DNA of 34,679 nucleotides, from contig PSRJ01000001.1 in the NCBI GenBank assembly GCA_003175985.1, positions 1-34,679 on the forward strand, read 5' to 3'. Origin of the DNA: Terriglobia bacterium. Its GTDB lineage: Bacteria > Acidobacteriota > Terriglobia > Bryobacterales > Bryobacteraceae. How positions within the stretch are numbered: position 1 is the first letter of the stretch; each line of letters opens with the position of its first letter. The notes beneath the pieces were generated by a model, which saw only the letters and a list, made by a program, of their open reading frames with translations, was not told the DNA's origin and did no database searches. The position numbers and the translations under genes were made by a program. Shown here one piece after another: positions 6,827 to 14,292 of the stretch.

Positions 6827-7816
6827 CTATGCCCGTCGAGCAAGCTCGACAATCGTGCGCTGTACTACTGCCTTGGTGAGCGGAACCTTGTAGGCGTTCT
6901 TGCGCAGAGGGTTCGCGCCCGCCACAGCAACCTCACCAGCCTTGGCGGCCAGTTCCGGGGTGATGCGCTGCCCCGCCAGCACCCGCTCGGCATCCGGCAC
7001 GCGCCAGGGCGTGGGCGCAACGCCCCCGAGTACAATGCGCGCCGAGCGGCAAACCTCGCCGTCCATTTCGAGCACGATCGCAGCGCTGACTACCGCGTGG
7101 GTCCACGCCTCCCGATCCATTACCTTGTGATAGGCGCTGCGGGTTCCGGGGCGAGGCGCCGGCAGCCGCACCATTCCCAGCACTTCGTCATCTTTCAACG
7201 CGTTTTCCCGGGCAGCGTTCTGCTTCGGGAGTACGAAGAAATCGGCTGCCGGTACGGTGCGCTCGCCGGAGGGGCCGGTGACGCGGAATTGGGCGCCAAG
7301 AGCGACCAGCGCGGGCGCGGTATCCGAAGGATGCACGATGAAGCTCGGGCCGCCGCCAAAGATCGCGTGAAACTGGTTCTCGCCGTTGATCGAGAAGCAT
7401 TGGTTGCCGCCCGCCTTGAAGCAGGGGAACCCATTGCGGTAATACCAGCACCAGGGGCGCTGGCATACGTTGCCCGCCAACGTGCCCGCATTGCGGATCT
7501 GGGGCGTGGCCACCGACTCGGCCGCTTCCGCCAGCACGGCATATTGGCGGCGAATCAGGGGATGGCTGCTCAACGCGTCCAGCGTGATCAGCCCGCCGAC
7601 ACGCGCGCCTCCCTTTTCTGATGCCACCTGATCCATGCCCTTGATCGATCGCAGGTGAACCACGACATCCGGCGAAACAATACGCTCTTTGATCATGCCG
7701 AGCAGATCGCTGCCGCCACCGGCCACGGCCGCATTCTTTCCGGCTGCCCGCGCCTGTTCCAGCAGTTTTAAGGCTTGCGGGAGGTCCCGCGGATTGGCAT
7801 TAGTGAAGGTCTTCAT
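6827..7816 (-). CDS. FAD-binding subunit of an XDH-family molybdoenzyme, PaoB-like with a cysteine cluster
   Basis: A 329-residue flavin subunit of the CO-dehydrogenase/xanthine dehydrogenase family. The flavin-binding stretch AVAGGGSDLLGMIK lies at 31-43 and QIRNAGTLAGNVCQR at 106-120. An inserted loop carries four cysteines (118, 123, 132 and 140), the arrangement seen in PaoB/YagS, where such a loop holds an extra [4Fe-4S] cluster. A CoxM-type C-terminal domain follows from about 215. There is no export signal. Its ATG overlaps the stop of the upstream molybdopterin gene by 4 bases (ATGA), so the two are translationally coupled. It would shuttle electrons from the iron-sulfur centres to FAD and an acceptor. 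Confidence 0.93.
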   Translation of the reverse strand: MKTFTNANPRDLPQALKLLEQARAAGKNAAVAGGGSDLLGMIKERIVSPDVVVHLRSIKGMDQVASEKGGARVGGLITLDALSSHPLIRRQYAVLAEAAESVATPQIRNAGTLAGNVCQRPWCWYYRNGFPCFKAGGNQCFSINGENQFHAIFGGGPSFIVHPSDTAPALVALGAQFRVTGPSGERTVPAADFFVLPKQNAARENALKDDEVLGMVRLPAPRPGTRSAYHKVMDREAWTHAVVSAAIVLEMDGEVCRSARIVLGGVAPTPWRVPDAERVLAGQRITPELAAKAGEVAVAGANPLRKNAYKVPLTKAVVQRTIVELARRA

Positions 7817-10581
7817 ACCAGCACCCCCAGAACCTTGTCCCGCGTGATTGGCAAGTCTTTGATGCGATGCCCCAGCGCATTGTAGATCGCATTGGCCACG
7901 GCTCCCACAGCCGGGACCTTACCCGACTCGCCGATGCTTTTGGCTCCGTAGGGGCCATAGCCATCGTCGCTTTCGATGAACAGCACCTCGATATTCGGAG
8001 CGTCGCGATGCGTAATCACGCGCGCGCCGTAATACCCCGGTGTGAGCGGTTGCCCGGTGCGTGCGTCGTAGATGAAATCCTCGTGCAGCGCCATGCTGAC
8101 TCCCATGAGCACGCCGCCTTTGATCTGACCCTCGGCGGTGAGCGGGTTGATAATCCGCCCGCAATCGTGTACCGCCAGGTACTTCAGCACACGGGCGTAG
8201 CCGAGTTCGGTATCTACTTCGACTTCCACGAAATGCGCTCCAAACGCCGCGCGCTGCTTCCCGCTGTCCATGCGCGGGTTGGGGCCGGTGGCTGCCGTCA
8301 GCACTGCGTTGCCAGTGGGCATTCCCTTTTCGGCAATCTGCTTCTTGATTTCCCGCGCAGCTTCGACCACCGCATAGCCGGTTTGAATCGTAGTCCGGCT
8401 GCCGGATTCCCCTACCGAATACGGGCATCGGTCAGTATCGCCCCACACCACCTTCACCTGCGAGAGCGGCACGTCCAACGCCTCGGCGGCGATCAGGCCC
8501 ATGGTCGTCTTAGCGCCCGCTCCTACGTCCGTCACGCCGACGTGCACGTAATACTGCCCCTTGGAATCGACGTGGATCACTGCGTTGCTCGGTCCAACAC
8601 CAGAGCGGAACGCCATAAACGCCATGCCCGCCCCGCGCTTGACCGGCCCCCGGTCCGATCCCGGTTCCGGCCGCCAGCGTTTCTTCCATTCGAAGGCTTC
8701 CGCGCCGCGCCGGATGCATTCGTCCAGGCTGTAGTTTGTGTACTCGACCTGGTCGTTCGCCTTGCGCGTCATGTTCTTCAAAGCGAATTCGACCGGATCC
8801 ATCTTCACCTTGTAGGCGACGTCGTCCATCATCGATTGGAAGCCGAAGTATCCCTGCGGATACTCGGGGCCGCGGAAATTCCCCGAAACGGTTCGATTGG
8901 TGTAAACCGGGTAAACCGTGGTTTCGATGTTGGGGCACTGGAAGGCATCCACGCCGCCGATCGAGCCCGAATTTTTGCGGTACCCGCCCATGCCGCTGTA
9001 GCCGCGCAGTTGGATCGCTTTTAACGTGCCCTCGCGGTCCACACCGACTTTGAAGTATTGGATCGTGGGCCACCGGCCATGCATGCCGATGTAATCTTCC
9101 TTGCGCGACATCTCCAGCTTTACAGGCGCGCCTGCCTGCTTTGCGAGCATTGCGGTGATGAGATCGGCATCCTGGTTCTGGTTCTTGTTTCCGAAATTGC
9201 CGCCCATGTATTGGCAGACGACGCGGACCTTCTCCATCGGTATTCCGAGGTCGCGCGCCATGTCATTCCGGCAATTGGCAATGCCGCCGGTGGGGGTGTA
9301 GACCGTGAGCTTGTCGCCTTCCCAGGCGGCAACGCAGGAGCGCGGCTCCATCTGTGCATTGTGTACCAGCGTCGTGGAAAACCGGTTCTCGAAGACGTGC
9401 TCCGAGGCGCGCAGCCCTTCGTCGACATTGCCGCGCTTCTGGCTGAGCGGTTTCGACTCGTTCTGGTTGTTCAGCGAGAGGTTGCCCTCGGGCCAGAGTT
9501 TCACGGCATCCGGCTTCAGCGCCTCTTCGGCGTCGAGCACGAAGGGCAATTCTTCATATTCGACCTTGATGTGCGAGAGGGCTTCCTCGGCGAGGTGCCG
9601 GTCTTCGGCGGCGACTGCCGCCACCGGTTCGCCTACGAACCGGACCGGGTTGTTGAACGCGTAGCGCCGCTGCTTGGTGATCTTTTTCACGGCATCGTTG
9701 TATTGCACGCCGCCTGCGATTCCGCCCGCGCCCCAGACCACCTGGCAGTTCTCGTGAGTCACGATCGCCTTCACACCCGGCATCGCGGCTGCCTTCGAAG
9801 TGTCGATGCTCTTGATGCGCGCGTGCGGGTGCGGACTGCGCAATACCGCGCCGTACAGCATTCCGGGAAGAGAGACATCGCGGGTGTAGACAGCTTTGCC
9901 TGTCACACGCTCCATGGCGTCGATGCGCGGCGTAGCATGGCCGACCGTCTTCAAACTTTTCGAAACCGGCGCATCGGCTTTGGCGGCGAATGTCGCCGTA
10001 CCGCCGGTGGCGATGGGCGTCGTCGCGGCCAGGGTAGCTTCCACATAGCGGTTGTAGGCCGCGCAGCGGCAGATATTGCCCGTGAGGCCGGCCTCAACCT
10101 GCTCTTTCGTGGGATGCGGATTATGAGCCAGCAGTCCCTTGGCGGCCATCAACTGGCCTGAGGTGCAAAATCCGCACTGCGGCGCATCGTGCTCGATGAA
10201 GGCCTTTTGCAGCGGATCGAGTTTCTCGCCCTGCCCCAAGCCTTCTACCGTCTGGATCGACTTGCCGTCCATCCACACGGCGAGCTGGCTGCAAGAGTAC
10301 ATCGGCTTGCCGTCGACCAATACGGTGCAGGCGCCGCACTCGCCGCGGTCGCAGCCAATCTTGGTCCCGGTCAGCTTCAAGTGATCGCGCAGCGTTTCCG
10401 CCAGCGTCCAGTTGTCTTGCACCTCCACACGTTGCGCGGTTCCGTTGACGGTCAGCTTGACGGTTGCGCGGGACGCCGCAGTTTCGTTCTGCGCCTTAAT
10501 TGTGGACACTTCGGCGGCCACCAGCGCAGCGCCTGTGCCTTCCAGGAAGCGGCGGCGTGAAATCCGGTTCTTCTTGCTCAT
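7813..10581 (-). CDS. Tat-exported fusion of [2Fe-2S] subunit and molybdopterin subunit of an aldehyde oxidoreductase-like enzyme
   Basis: A 922-residue protein that joins what are usually two subunits. Residues 1-30 form a twin-arginine signal (SRRRFLEGTGAALVAAE). A plant-type [2Fe-2S] domain follows with Cys77, 82, 85 and 97, then a second [2Fe-2S] domain with Cys136, 139, 171 and 173 (CGFC...CRC). From about 212 comes the alpha/beta hammerhead and molybdopterin-binding region, and the catalytic Glu lies at about 885 in IGESGKVP. The family hydroxylates aldehydes or N-heterocycles; the substrate here is unknown. ATG10581 follows GGAGGG by 4 bases; a TTG one codon earlier is possible. The order resembles paoA-paoC merged, with a paoB-like gene behind. 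No PaoD/XdhC-type maturation gene is in the window. Confidence 0.93.
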   Translation of the reverse strand: MSKKNRISRRRFLEGTGAALVAAEVSTIKAQNETAASRATVKLTVNGTAQRVEVQDNWTLAETLRDHLKLTGTKIGCDRGECGACTVLVDGKPMYSCSQLAVWMDGKSIQTVEGLGQGEKLDPLQKAFIEHDAPQCGFCTSGQLMAAKGLLAHNPHPTKEQVEAGLTGNICRCAAYNRYVEATLAATTPIATGGTATFAAKADAPVSKSLKTVGHATPRIDAMERVTGKAVYTRDVSLPGMLYGAVLRSPHPHARIKSIDTSKAAAMPGVKAIVTHENCQVVWGAGGIAGGVQYNDAVKKITKQRRYAFNNPVRFVGEPVAAVAAEDRHLAEEALSHIKVEYEELPFVLDAEEALKPDAVKLWPEGNLSLNNQNESKPLSQKRGNVDEGLRASEHVFENRFSTTLVHNAQMEPRSCVAAWEGDKLTVYTPTGGIANCRNDMARDLGIPMEKVRVVCQYMGGNFGNKNQNQDADLITAMLAKQAGAPVKLEMSRKEDYIGMHGRWPTIQYFKVGVDREGTLKAIQLRGYSGMGGYRKNSGSIGGVDAFQCPNIETTVYPVYTNRTVSGNFRGPEYPQGYFGFQSMMDDVAYKVKMDPVEFALKNMTRKANDQVEYTNYSLDECIRRGAEAFEWKKRWRPEPGSDRGPVKRGAGMAFMAFRSGVGPSNAVIHVDSKGQYYVHVGVTDVGAGAKTTMGLIAAEALDVPLSQVKVVWGDTDRCPYSVGESGSRTTIQTGYAVVEAAREIKKQIAEKGMPTGNAVLTAATGPNPRMDSGKQRAAFGAHFVEVEVDTELGYARVLKYLAVHDCGRIINPLTAEGQIKGGVLMGVSMALHEDFIYDARTGQPLTPGYYGARVITHRDAPNIEVLFIESDDGYGPYGAKSIGESGKVPAVGAVANAIYNALGHRIKDLPITRDKVLGVLV

Positions 10582-10620
10582 CAAACCCTCCGCGGATTGC
10601 AGGTATTATACTGCAACGGG

Positions 10621-11523
10621 TTACTGGGATTCGGCGTAAACCCGGCGCACGATGTTGGCCAGCGGGTTCATATTTTGCCAGTCGGCGTATTTGGTTTTGA
10701 ATTCGGCGGTCATCATCTTAGCGGCGTCTTCCACGCCGGTGCCTTGCCGTTTCAGCGCCAACGCCCGGCTTTGAGCGTCTGCCAGAAATGCGCGTTGCTG
10801 CGCAATGAGAGCGCCATCGCCCAGTGCGCCGTGATCGGGGACGATGAAGCGCGGCTGAACGGGGGCTTGCGCCAGTTTGTCCAGAACCTCGATCCAGCCC
10901 TTTACGCTGGCATCCTCGTTCGGCATATTCGGAACCAGCTTGTTCTGTACGATGTCGCCCGAAATCAGCGTACGGTCGCCCTCCACCCAGATGAGTTCGT
11001 CCCCTTTGGTGTGCGCCGCTCCCATCCACGACAGACGGGTTGTTACACCGCCCAGGTCGAGTCTCAATTCCCGATCGAAAAGGATGTCCGGCTTGCGCAT
11101 CTGCACATCCTTGAGCTCTTCTTTGAATTGCGCCGACAGGCCGCGGAAGAACTCGAGAAACTCCTGGCCGCGCCTCTCCATCTCTTCCTGCTGCACGGCC
11201 GGGCGGATCAGGACGGTGCTTTCGGGAAACGCCTGGACGCCGCTCGCGTGCTCGGGGTGGAAATGCGTCGTAGTCAGATACAGGTTCGGAGTCTTGGCGA
11301 GTTTGCCAACCGCGCGCACGATCACGCCGCCGTTCTTCGGACCCATGCCGGTGTCAACCACCAGGGTTCCGCGGCTTCCCTCCACAATCGCAATATTGGG
11401 AAACCCGATGATGGCGTAAACGTGGTCGGAGACCCGCTGCACGGCATTTTCCGGGACGCCCGGAGGCTGCTGCGCCAGCGCGAGTACCGCCAAGCTCATC
11501 GAAGCAAGCAAGCGGCCGCCCAT
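10621..11523 (-). CDS. Exported metallo-beta-lactamase-fold hydrolase
   Basis: A 300-residue protein with a short signal peptide (about 1-18, ending ALAQ). The MBL core is clear: VVDTGMGP at 55-62, the metal motif THFHPEH with His87, His89 and His92, a later GAAHTKGD histidine, SGDIV and PDHG. The usual Asp of HxHxDH is a Glu (residue 91), which should alter the second metal site. The substrate is unknown, and overall it is closer to general MBL hydrolases than to antibiotic-degrading enzymes. The gene begins 3 bases after the NHL gene stop and is followed after 39 bases by the molybdoenzyme gene, so the four genes look like one operon. Confidence 0.88.
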   Translation of the reverse strand: MGGRLLASMSLAVLALAQQPPGVPENAVQRVSDHVYAIIGFPNIAIVEGSRGTLVVDTGMGPKNGGVIVRAVGKLAKTPNLYLTTTHFHPEHASGVQAFPESTVLIRPAVQQEEMERRGQEFLEFFRGLSAQFKEELKDVQMRKPDILFDRELRLDLGGVTTRLSWMGAAHTKGDELIWVEGDRTLISGDIVQNKLVPNMPNEDASVKGWIEVLDKLAQAPVQPRFIVPDHGALGDGALIAQQRAFLADAQSRALALKRQGTGVEDAAKMMTAEFKTKYADWQNMNPLANIVRRVYAESQ

Positions 11524-11526
11524 CGC

Positions 11527-12816
11527 TTATTTCCACGCCGAGTAGACCGGCTTGCCGATCAGAAATGCCGGATTCACACCAGCCCGCGGCCGGAACTTCT
11601 GCACCCGGCCATTATCCACTTCGGCGACGTAGAAATTCCCCTCCTGATCGACACTGAAGCCGTGAACTCCCCAGAAGCCGCCCGGGAAGTCGCCCCACGT
11701 TCCCCAGGAATACAGGAAGTGGCCCTCCAGGTCATACTTGAGCATCTTGGAGGTTCCCCGGTCAAAGGCCCACAAATTACGGTCAGCCCCGATATAGAAC
11801 AGATGGATGTCCGATGGCTCCGATCCGAAGCTCCACTCGTAAAGGTATTTGCCATTCTCGTCGAAAACCTGCACGCGATGGTTGCCGCGATCGTTCACAA
11901 ACACATGGCGTGTCTGCGGGTCCACGGCGATTCCATGCACATTGTTGAAATATGCGGGGCGCGTGTCATTGGGAGGGTTGCCCTTCTTGCCCCAATCGAG
12001 CAGGAACTTGCCGTCTTTATCGAACTTCGCGACGCGCGTTCCGTTATAGCCGTCCGCCACGAACATCGTACTGTCGGGCAGCCATGCGAGGAACGTCGGA
12101 CGATTGAAGTGCGTCCCATCGGCGCCAGCGACGGTCGGCGTGCCAATCGTCTGCACCAGTTCTTTTCCGTCGTGCGTGAACTTGTAAATCGCGTGCATGT
12201 GGTCGTCTACCACCCACACATATTTTTGCGGATCGTACGGGTTGATAGCGACGAAATGGGGCCGCTTGAAAATTTTGTCCCATTGGGTCCAGCGCTCCAC
12301 GATGTTACCGTTGGCATCCGCCACGGTGAGGCAGTTTTCCCACTTGGCGTCAACCCCGAGAGTGCCCTTCCACAGTTTCATGCCATCTTCCGGGTTCTGG
12401 CCGGTCCCCCCCGCGCCGGGTAATGCCGCGACAGTCGCGTCACGCCACGGCAGCCGGCCGATCGGGAACTGAAGGCTGGGTCCGAACTCCGGAATGAGCT
12501 TCGTCTCGGGCCGCTTGATGTTGGGAAGTTCGCCGCGGAAAATCAGGAACACGCGGTTGGGACTCTCCGCATACACGCTTTGCCCCGCTCCCCAAGTCCA
12601 TTTCTCATTTCCTTGGACGGTGCTGATGTCTTTGGGCCATCCCTTTACGATGTCGTATGGGCCGAAGACATCCTGGCCCCCCTTTTGACCGGGAATCGCG
12701 GCAAAGCCAGTACCCGGTTGGTCCTTACTTTGTACCGTGGTCGTCCGGTTTCCAAGCAAAAATCCCAGGGCAAACGTTAGAATCACGGCAGCCGAAGCCG
12801 CCAGATGTTTGCGCAT
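11527..12816 (-). CDS. Exported or membrane-anchored NHL-repeat beta-propeller protein
   Basis: A 429-residue protein with an N-terminal hydrophobic helix (about 5-25) acting as signal or anchor. At least five NHL repeats follow, each with the VADGYNGTRVAKFDKDG-type blade, suggesting a six-bladed propeller. The repeats resemble the peptidyl-alpha-hydroxyglycine alpha-amidating lyase family, but the catalytic residues cannot be confirmed from sequence alone, so a lyase call is not made. The start at 12816 follows GGGAGGG by 5 bases. It is the first gene of the minus-strand block that leads into the MBL hydrolase and the molybdoenzyme. A pair of palindromes lies about 60 bases upstream. Confidence 0.85.
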   Translation of the reverse strand: MRKHLAASAAVILTFALGFLLGNRTTTVQSKDQPGTGFAAIPGQKGGQDVFGPYDIVKGWPKDISTVQGNEKWTWGAGQSVYAESPNRVFLIFRGELPNIKRPETKLIPEFGPSLQFPIGRLPWRDATVAALPGAGGTGQNPEDGMKLWKGTLGVDAKWENCLTVADANGNIVERWTQWDKIFKRPHFVAINPYDPQKYVWVVDDHMHAIYKFTHDGKELVQTIGTPTVAGADGTHFNRPTFLAWLPDSTMFVADGYNGTRVAKFDKDGKFLLDWGKKGNPPNDTRPAYFNNVHGIAVDPQTRHVFVNDRGNHRVQVFDENGKYLYEWSFGSEPSDIHLFYIGADRNLWAFDRGTSKMLKYDLEGHFLYSWGTWGDFPGGFWGVHGFSVDQEGNFYVAEVDNGRVQKFRPRAGVNPAFLIGKPVYSAWK

Positions 12817-12870
12817 ACAGTCCCTCCCTAATGCCTGAACACGATATCACCGACAAACGATAACAGGCAA

Positions 12871-12900
12871 GCGGCGGGCTCATGAGCGGCGGGCTCATGA
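12871..12900. repeat. Perfect 15-base tandem duplication containing paired palindromes, candidate operator
   Basis: GCGGCGGGCTCATGA occurs twice without a gap (12871-12885 and 12886-12900). Each unit, with the two bases after it, contains the perfect palindrome GCTCATGAGC (12878-12887 and 12893-12902), the centres 15 bases apart. The repeat lies in the 141-base gap between the divergent NHL and hydrolase genes, where an operator would be expected. Regulator binding is an inference; simple replication slippage would leave the same trace. Confidence 0.5.
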
Positions 12901-12957
12901 GCTTGACGCGGAACCCACACGGGCGTAATGTTTCTAGGAAAGAAGAGGAGGGCTGAA

Positions 12958-14172
12958 ATGAGTTCGTTTTCCAGTTTGAGCCGGAGAGGATTGGCCAGGT
13001 GGGGGCTGCTGGCCACCGGAATCTCTACGCTATCCCGCGCGCAGGACGCGGCCGGCGGCCGCGCGGAAGGCGAACTGTTTCCCGGTAAGGCGCTGCCGGG
13101 AGGCGGGCAACTCGAAATCCGGCTCACCGCCACGATTCATACGAGCGACCCCGATCAGCTCGAAGTGGCGCAGCGCATGAAGCCCTTCAACCTCGATTCC
13201 TGGATCGTCGAGTGGCTCCGCGTGGCCGAGAAGAACGAGCAGTTAGCCGAAAAGTTCGCGCACCAGGGGCTGAAGGTGACCGCCAACGAATATTACCTGC
13301 GCGCCTCCAACTTCTATCGCGAAGCCTGCTGGCCGCAGCCGGTGACCGAGTCGCGGATGCTTCCCAGTTACAAGAAAATGCGCGAGACGTTTGATAAGGC
13401 TTGGGAGCTTGTGCGGCCGCCATTTGAGCGCGTCCAAGTCAACTACGACGGGAAAATGCTGGAAGGATATTTCCGCAAGCCGAATGGCCCCGCGGGAAGG
13501 CGCTTTCCTACGGTGGTCGCTTTTCAGGGCGCCGATACGATGGCGGAAGCGACCATTCAAAATGGCGGCTCCTACATCTCTCGCGGCATGGCTTATTTCG
13601 CCATGGATTTTCCGGGCCAGGGTGGCGCGCTCCGGCTGAAAGACCTGCATCTGCCTCCCGATACCGAACGAATCGCCAAAGCCGTGATCGACTATCTGGA
13701 AACCCGCACGGATGTAGACGCCAGCCGGATTGGGATTCAAGCCATCAGTATGGGCGGCTACGGCACGCCGCGGGCTGCCAGTGGCGACCATCGCATCCGG
13801 GCGGTGCTGATGAGCAGCGGCTCGTATTGCCTGCAGCAGGATATTTTCGACTACTATCCTCCCATCCAGGAGCGGGTACGGTGGATCATCGGCGCACGGG
13901 ATCTGGCGGACGCGCGAAAGAAGCTGGCCGACTATACGCTGGAGGGAAAGGCGGCGCAGATCGAGTGTCCCATGCTCATTGGCTACAGCAAGGACGACCG
14001 CATCATGGATCCGCAAGGCGCCTTCCGGCTCTATCAGGCGGCCGTCAAAGCCAAGCGCGAAATGGTCGAAGGCACCGGTCACAACCAGGCCTCGAATGCC
14101 GGCGGGCCGCGCGGCCAAAGGTCTCCCGTAATGCAGGACTGGGCCGCACAGCACCTCATGAACGAGGCATAA
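12958..14172 (+). CDS. Exported alpha/beta hydrolase with N-terminal helical cap
   Basis: A 404-residue serine hydrolase. Residues 1-28 form a signal with paired arginines (SRRGLARWGLLATG), possibly Tat-type. A helical cap region at about 60-150 includes NEYYLRASNFYREACWP, a segment typical of the C-C bond hydrolase / FrsA-like group (2,6-dihydropseudooxynicotine hydrolase relatives). The catalytic domain has the nucleophile Ser264 in AISMGG, an acid in KDDRIMD (about 347) and His375 in GTGHNQ. ATG12958 is chosen because GAGGAGGG precedes it by 5 bases; an upstream in-frame ATG at 12928 lacks this. The substrate is unknown. It is divergent from the NHL operon. Confidence 0.86.
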   Translation: MSSFSSLSRRGLARWGLLATGISTLSRAQDAAGGRAEGELFPGKALPGGGQLEIRLTATIHTSDPDQLEVAQRMKPFNLDSWIVEWLRVAEKNEQLAEKFAHQGLKVTANEYYLRASNFYREACWPQPVTESRMLPSYKKMRETFDKAWELVRPPFERVQVNYDGKMLEGYFRKPNGPAGRRFPTVVAFQGADTMAEATIQNGGSYISRGMAYFAMDFPGQGGALRLKDLHLPPDTERIAKAVIDYLETRTDVDASRIGIQAISMGGYGTPRAASGDHRIRAVLMSSGSYCLQQDIFDYYPPIQERVRWIIGARDLADARKKLADYTLEGKAAQIECPMLIGYSKDDRIMDPQGAFRLYQAAVKAKREMVEGTGHNQASNAGGPRGQRSPVMQDWAAQHLMNEA

Positions 14173-14190
14173 GTCTCCAGCTCCGGTACC

Positions 14191-14209
14191 CGCCTGCTAA
14201 CTTCAGGCG
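14191..14209 (+). terminator. Possible weak hairpin terminator after the hydrolase gene
   Basis: CGCCTG and CAGGCG form a 6-base-pair stem with a 7-base loop, 18 bases after the hydrolase stop. No convincing T-run follows, so intrinsic termination would be weak. A further palindrome AACGATCGTT lies at 14215-14224. Confidence 0.25.
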
Positions 14210-14292
14210 TTATCAACGATCGTTATCGCTCGTTTACCTCCTATTTCCAATCTTGTCCGGCTACCGGACCGCACCTTACAGTGCGGATTATC

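Noticed and set aside
7867..10161. Two long plus-strand frames opposite the molybdoenzyme gene
   Set aside because: The minus strand encodes all [2Fe-2S] cysteines and the catalytic Glu; the plus frames have no recognisable family.
10597..12423. Long open frame on the plus strand (608 codons) opposite the MBL and NHL genes
   Set aside because: It is antisense to two genes with clear family motifs, has no recognisable domains and shows the Arg/His/Val-rich composition of a GC-driven shadow frame.
12871..12902. The tandem 15-base repeat as the start of a CRISPR array
   Set aside because: There are only two units, directly abutting with no spacers.
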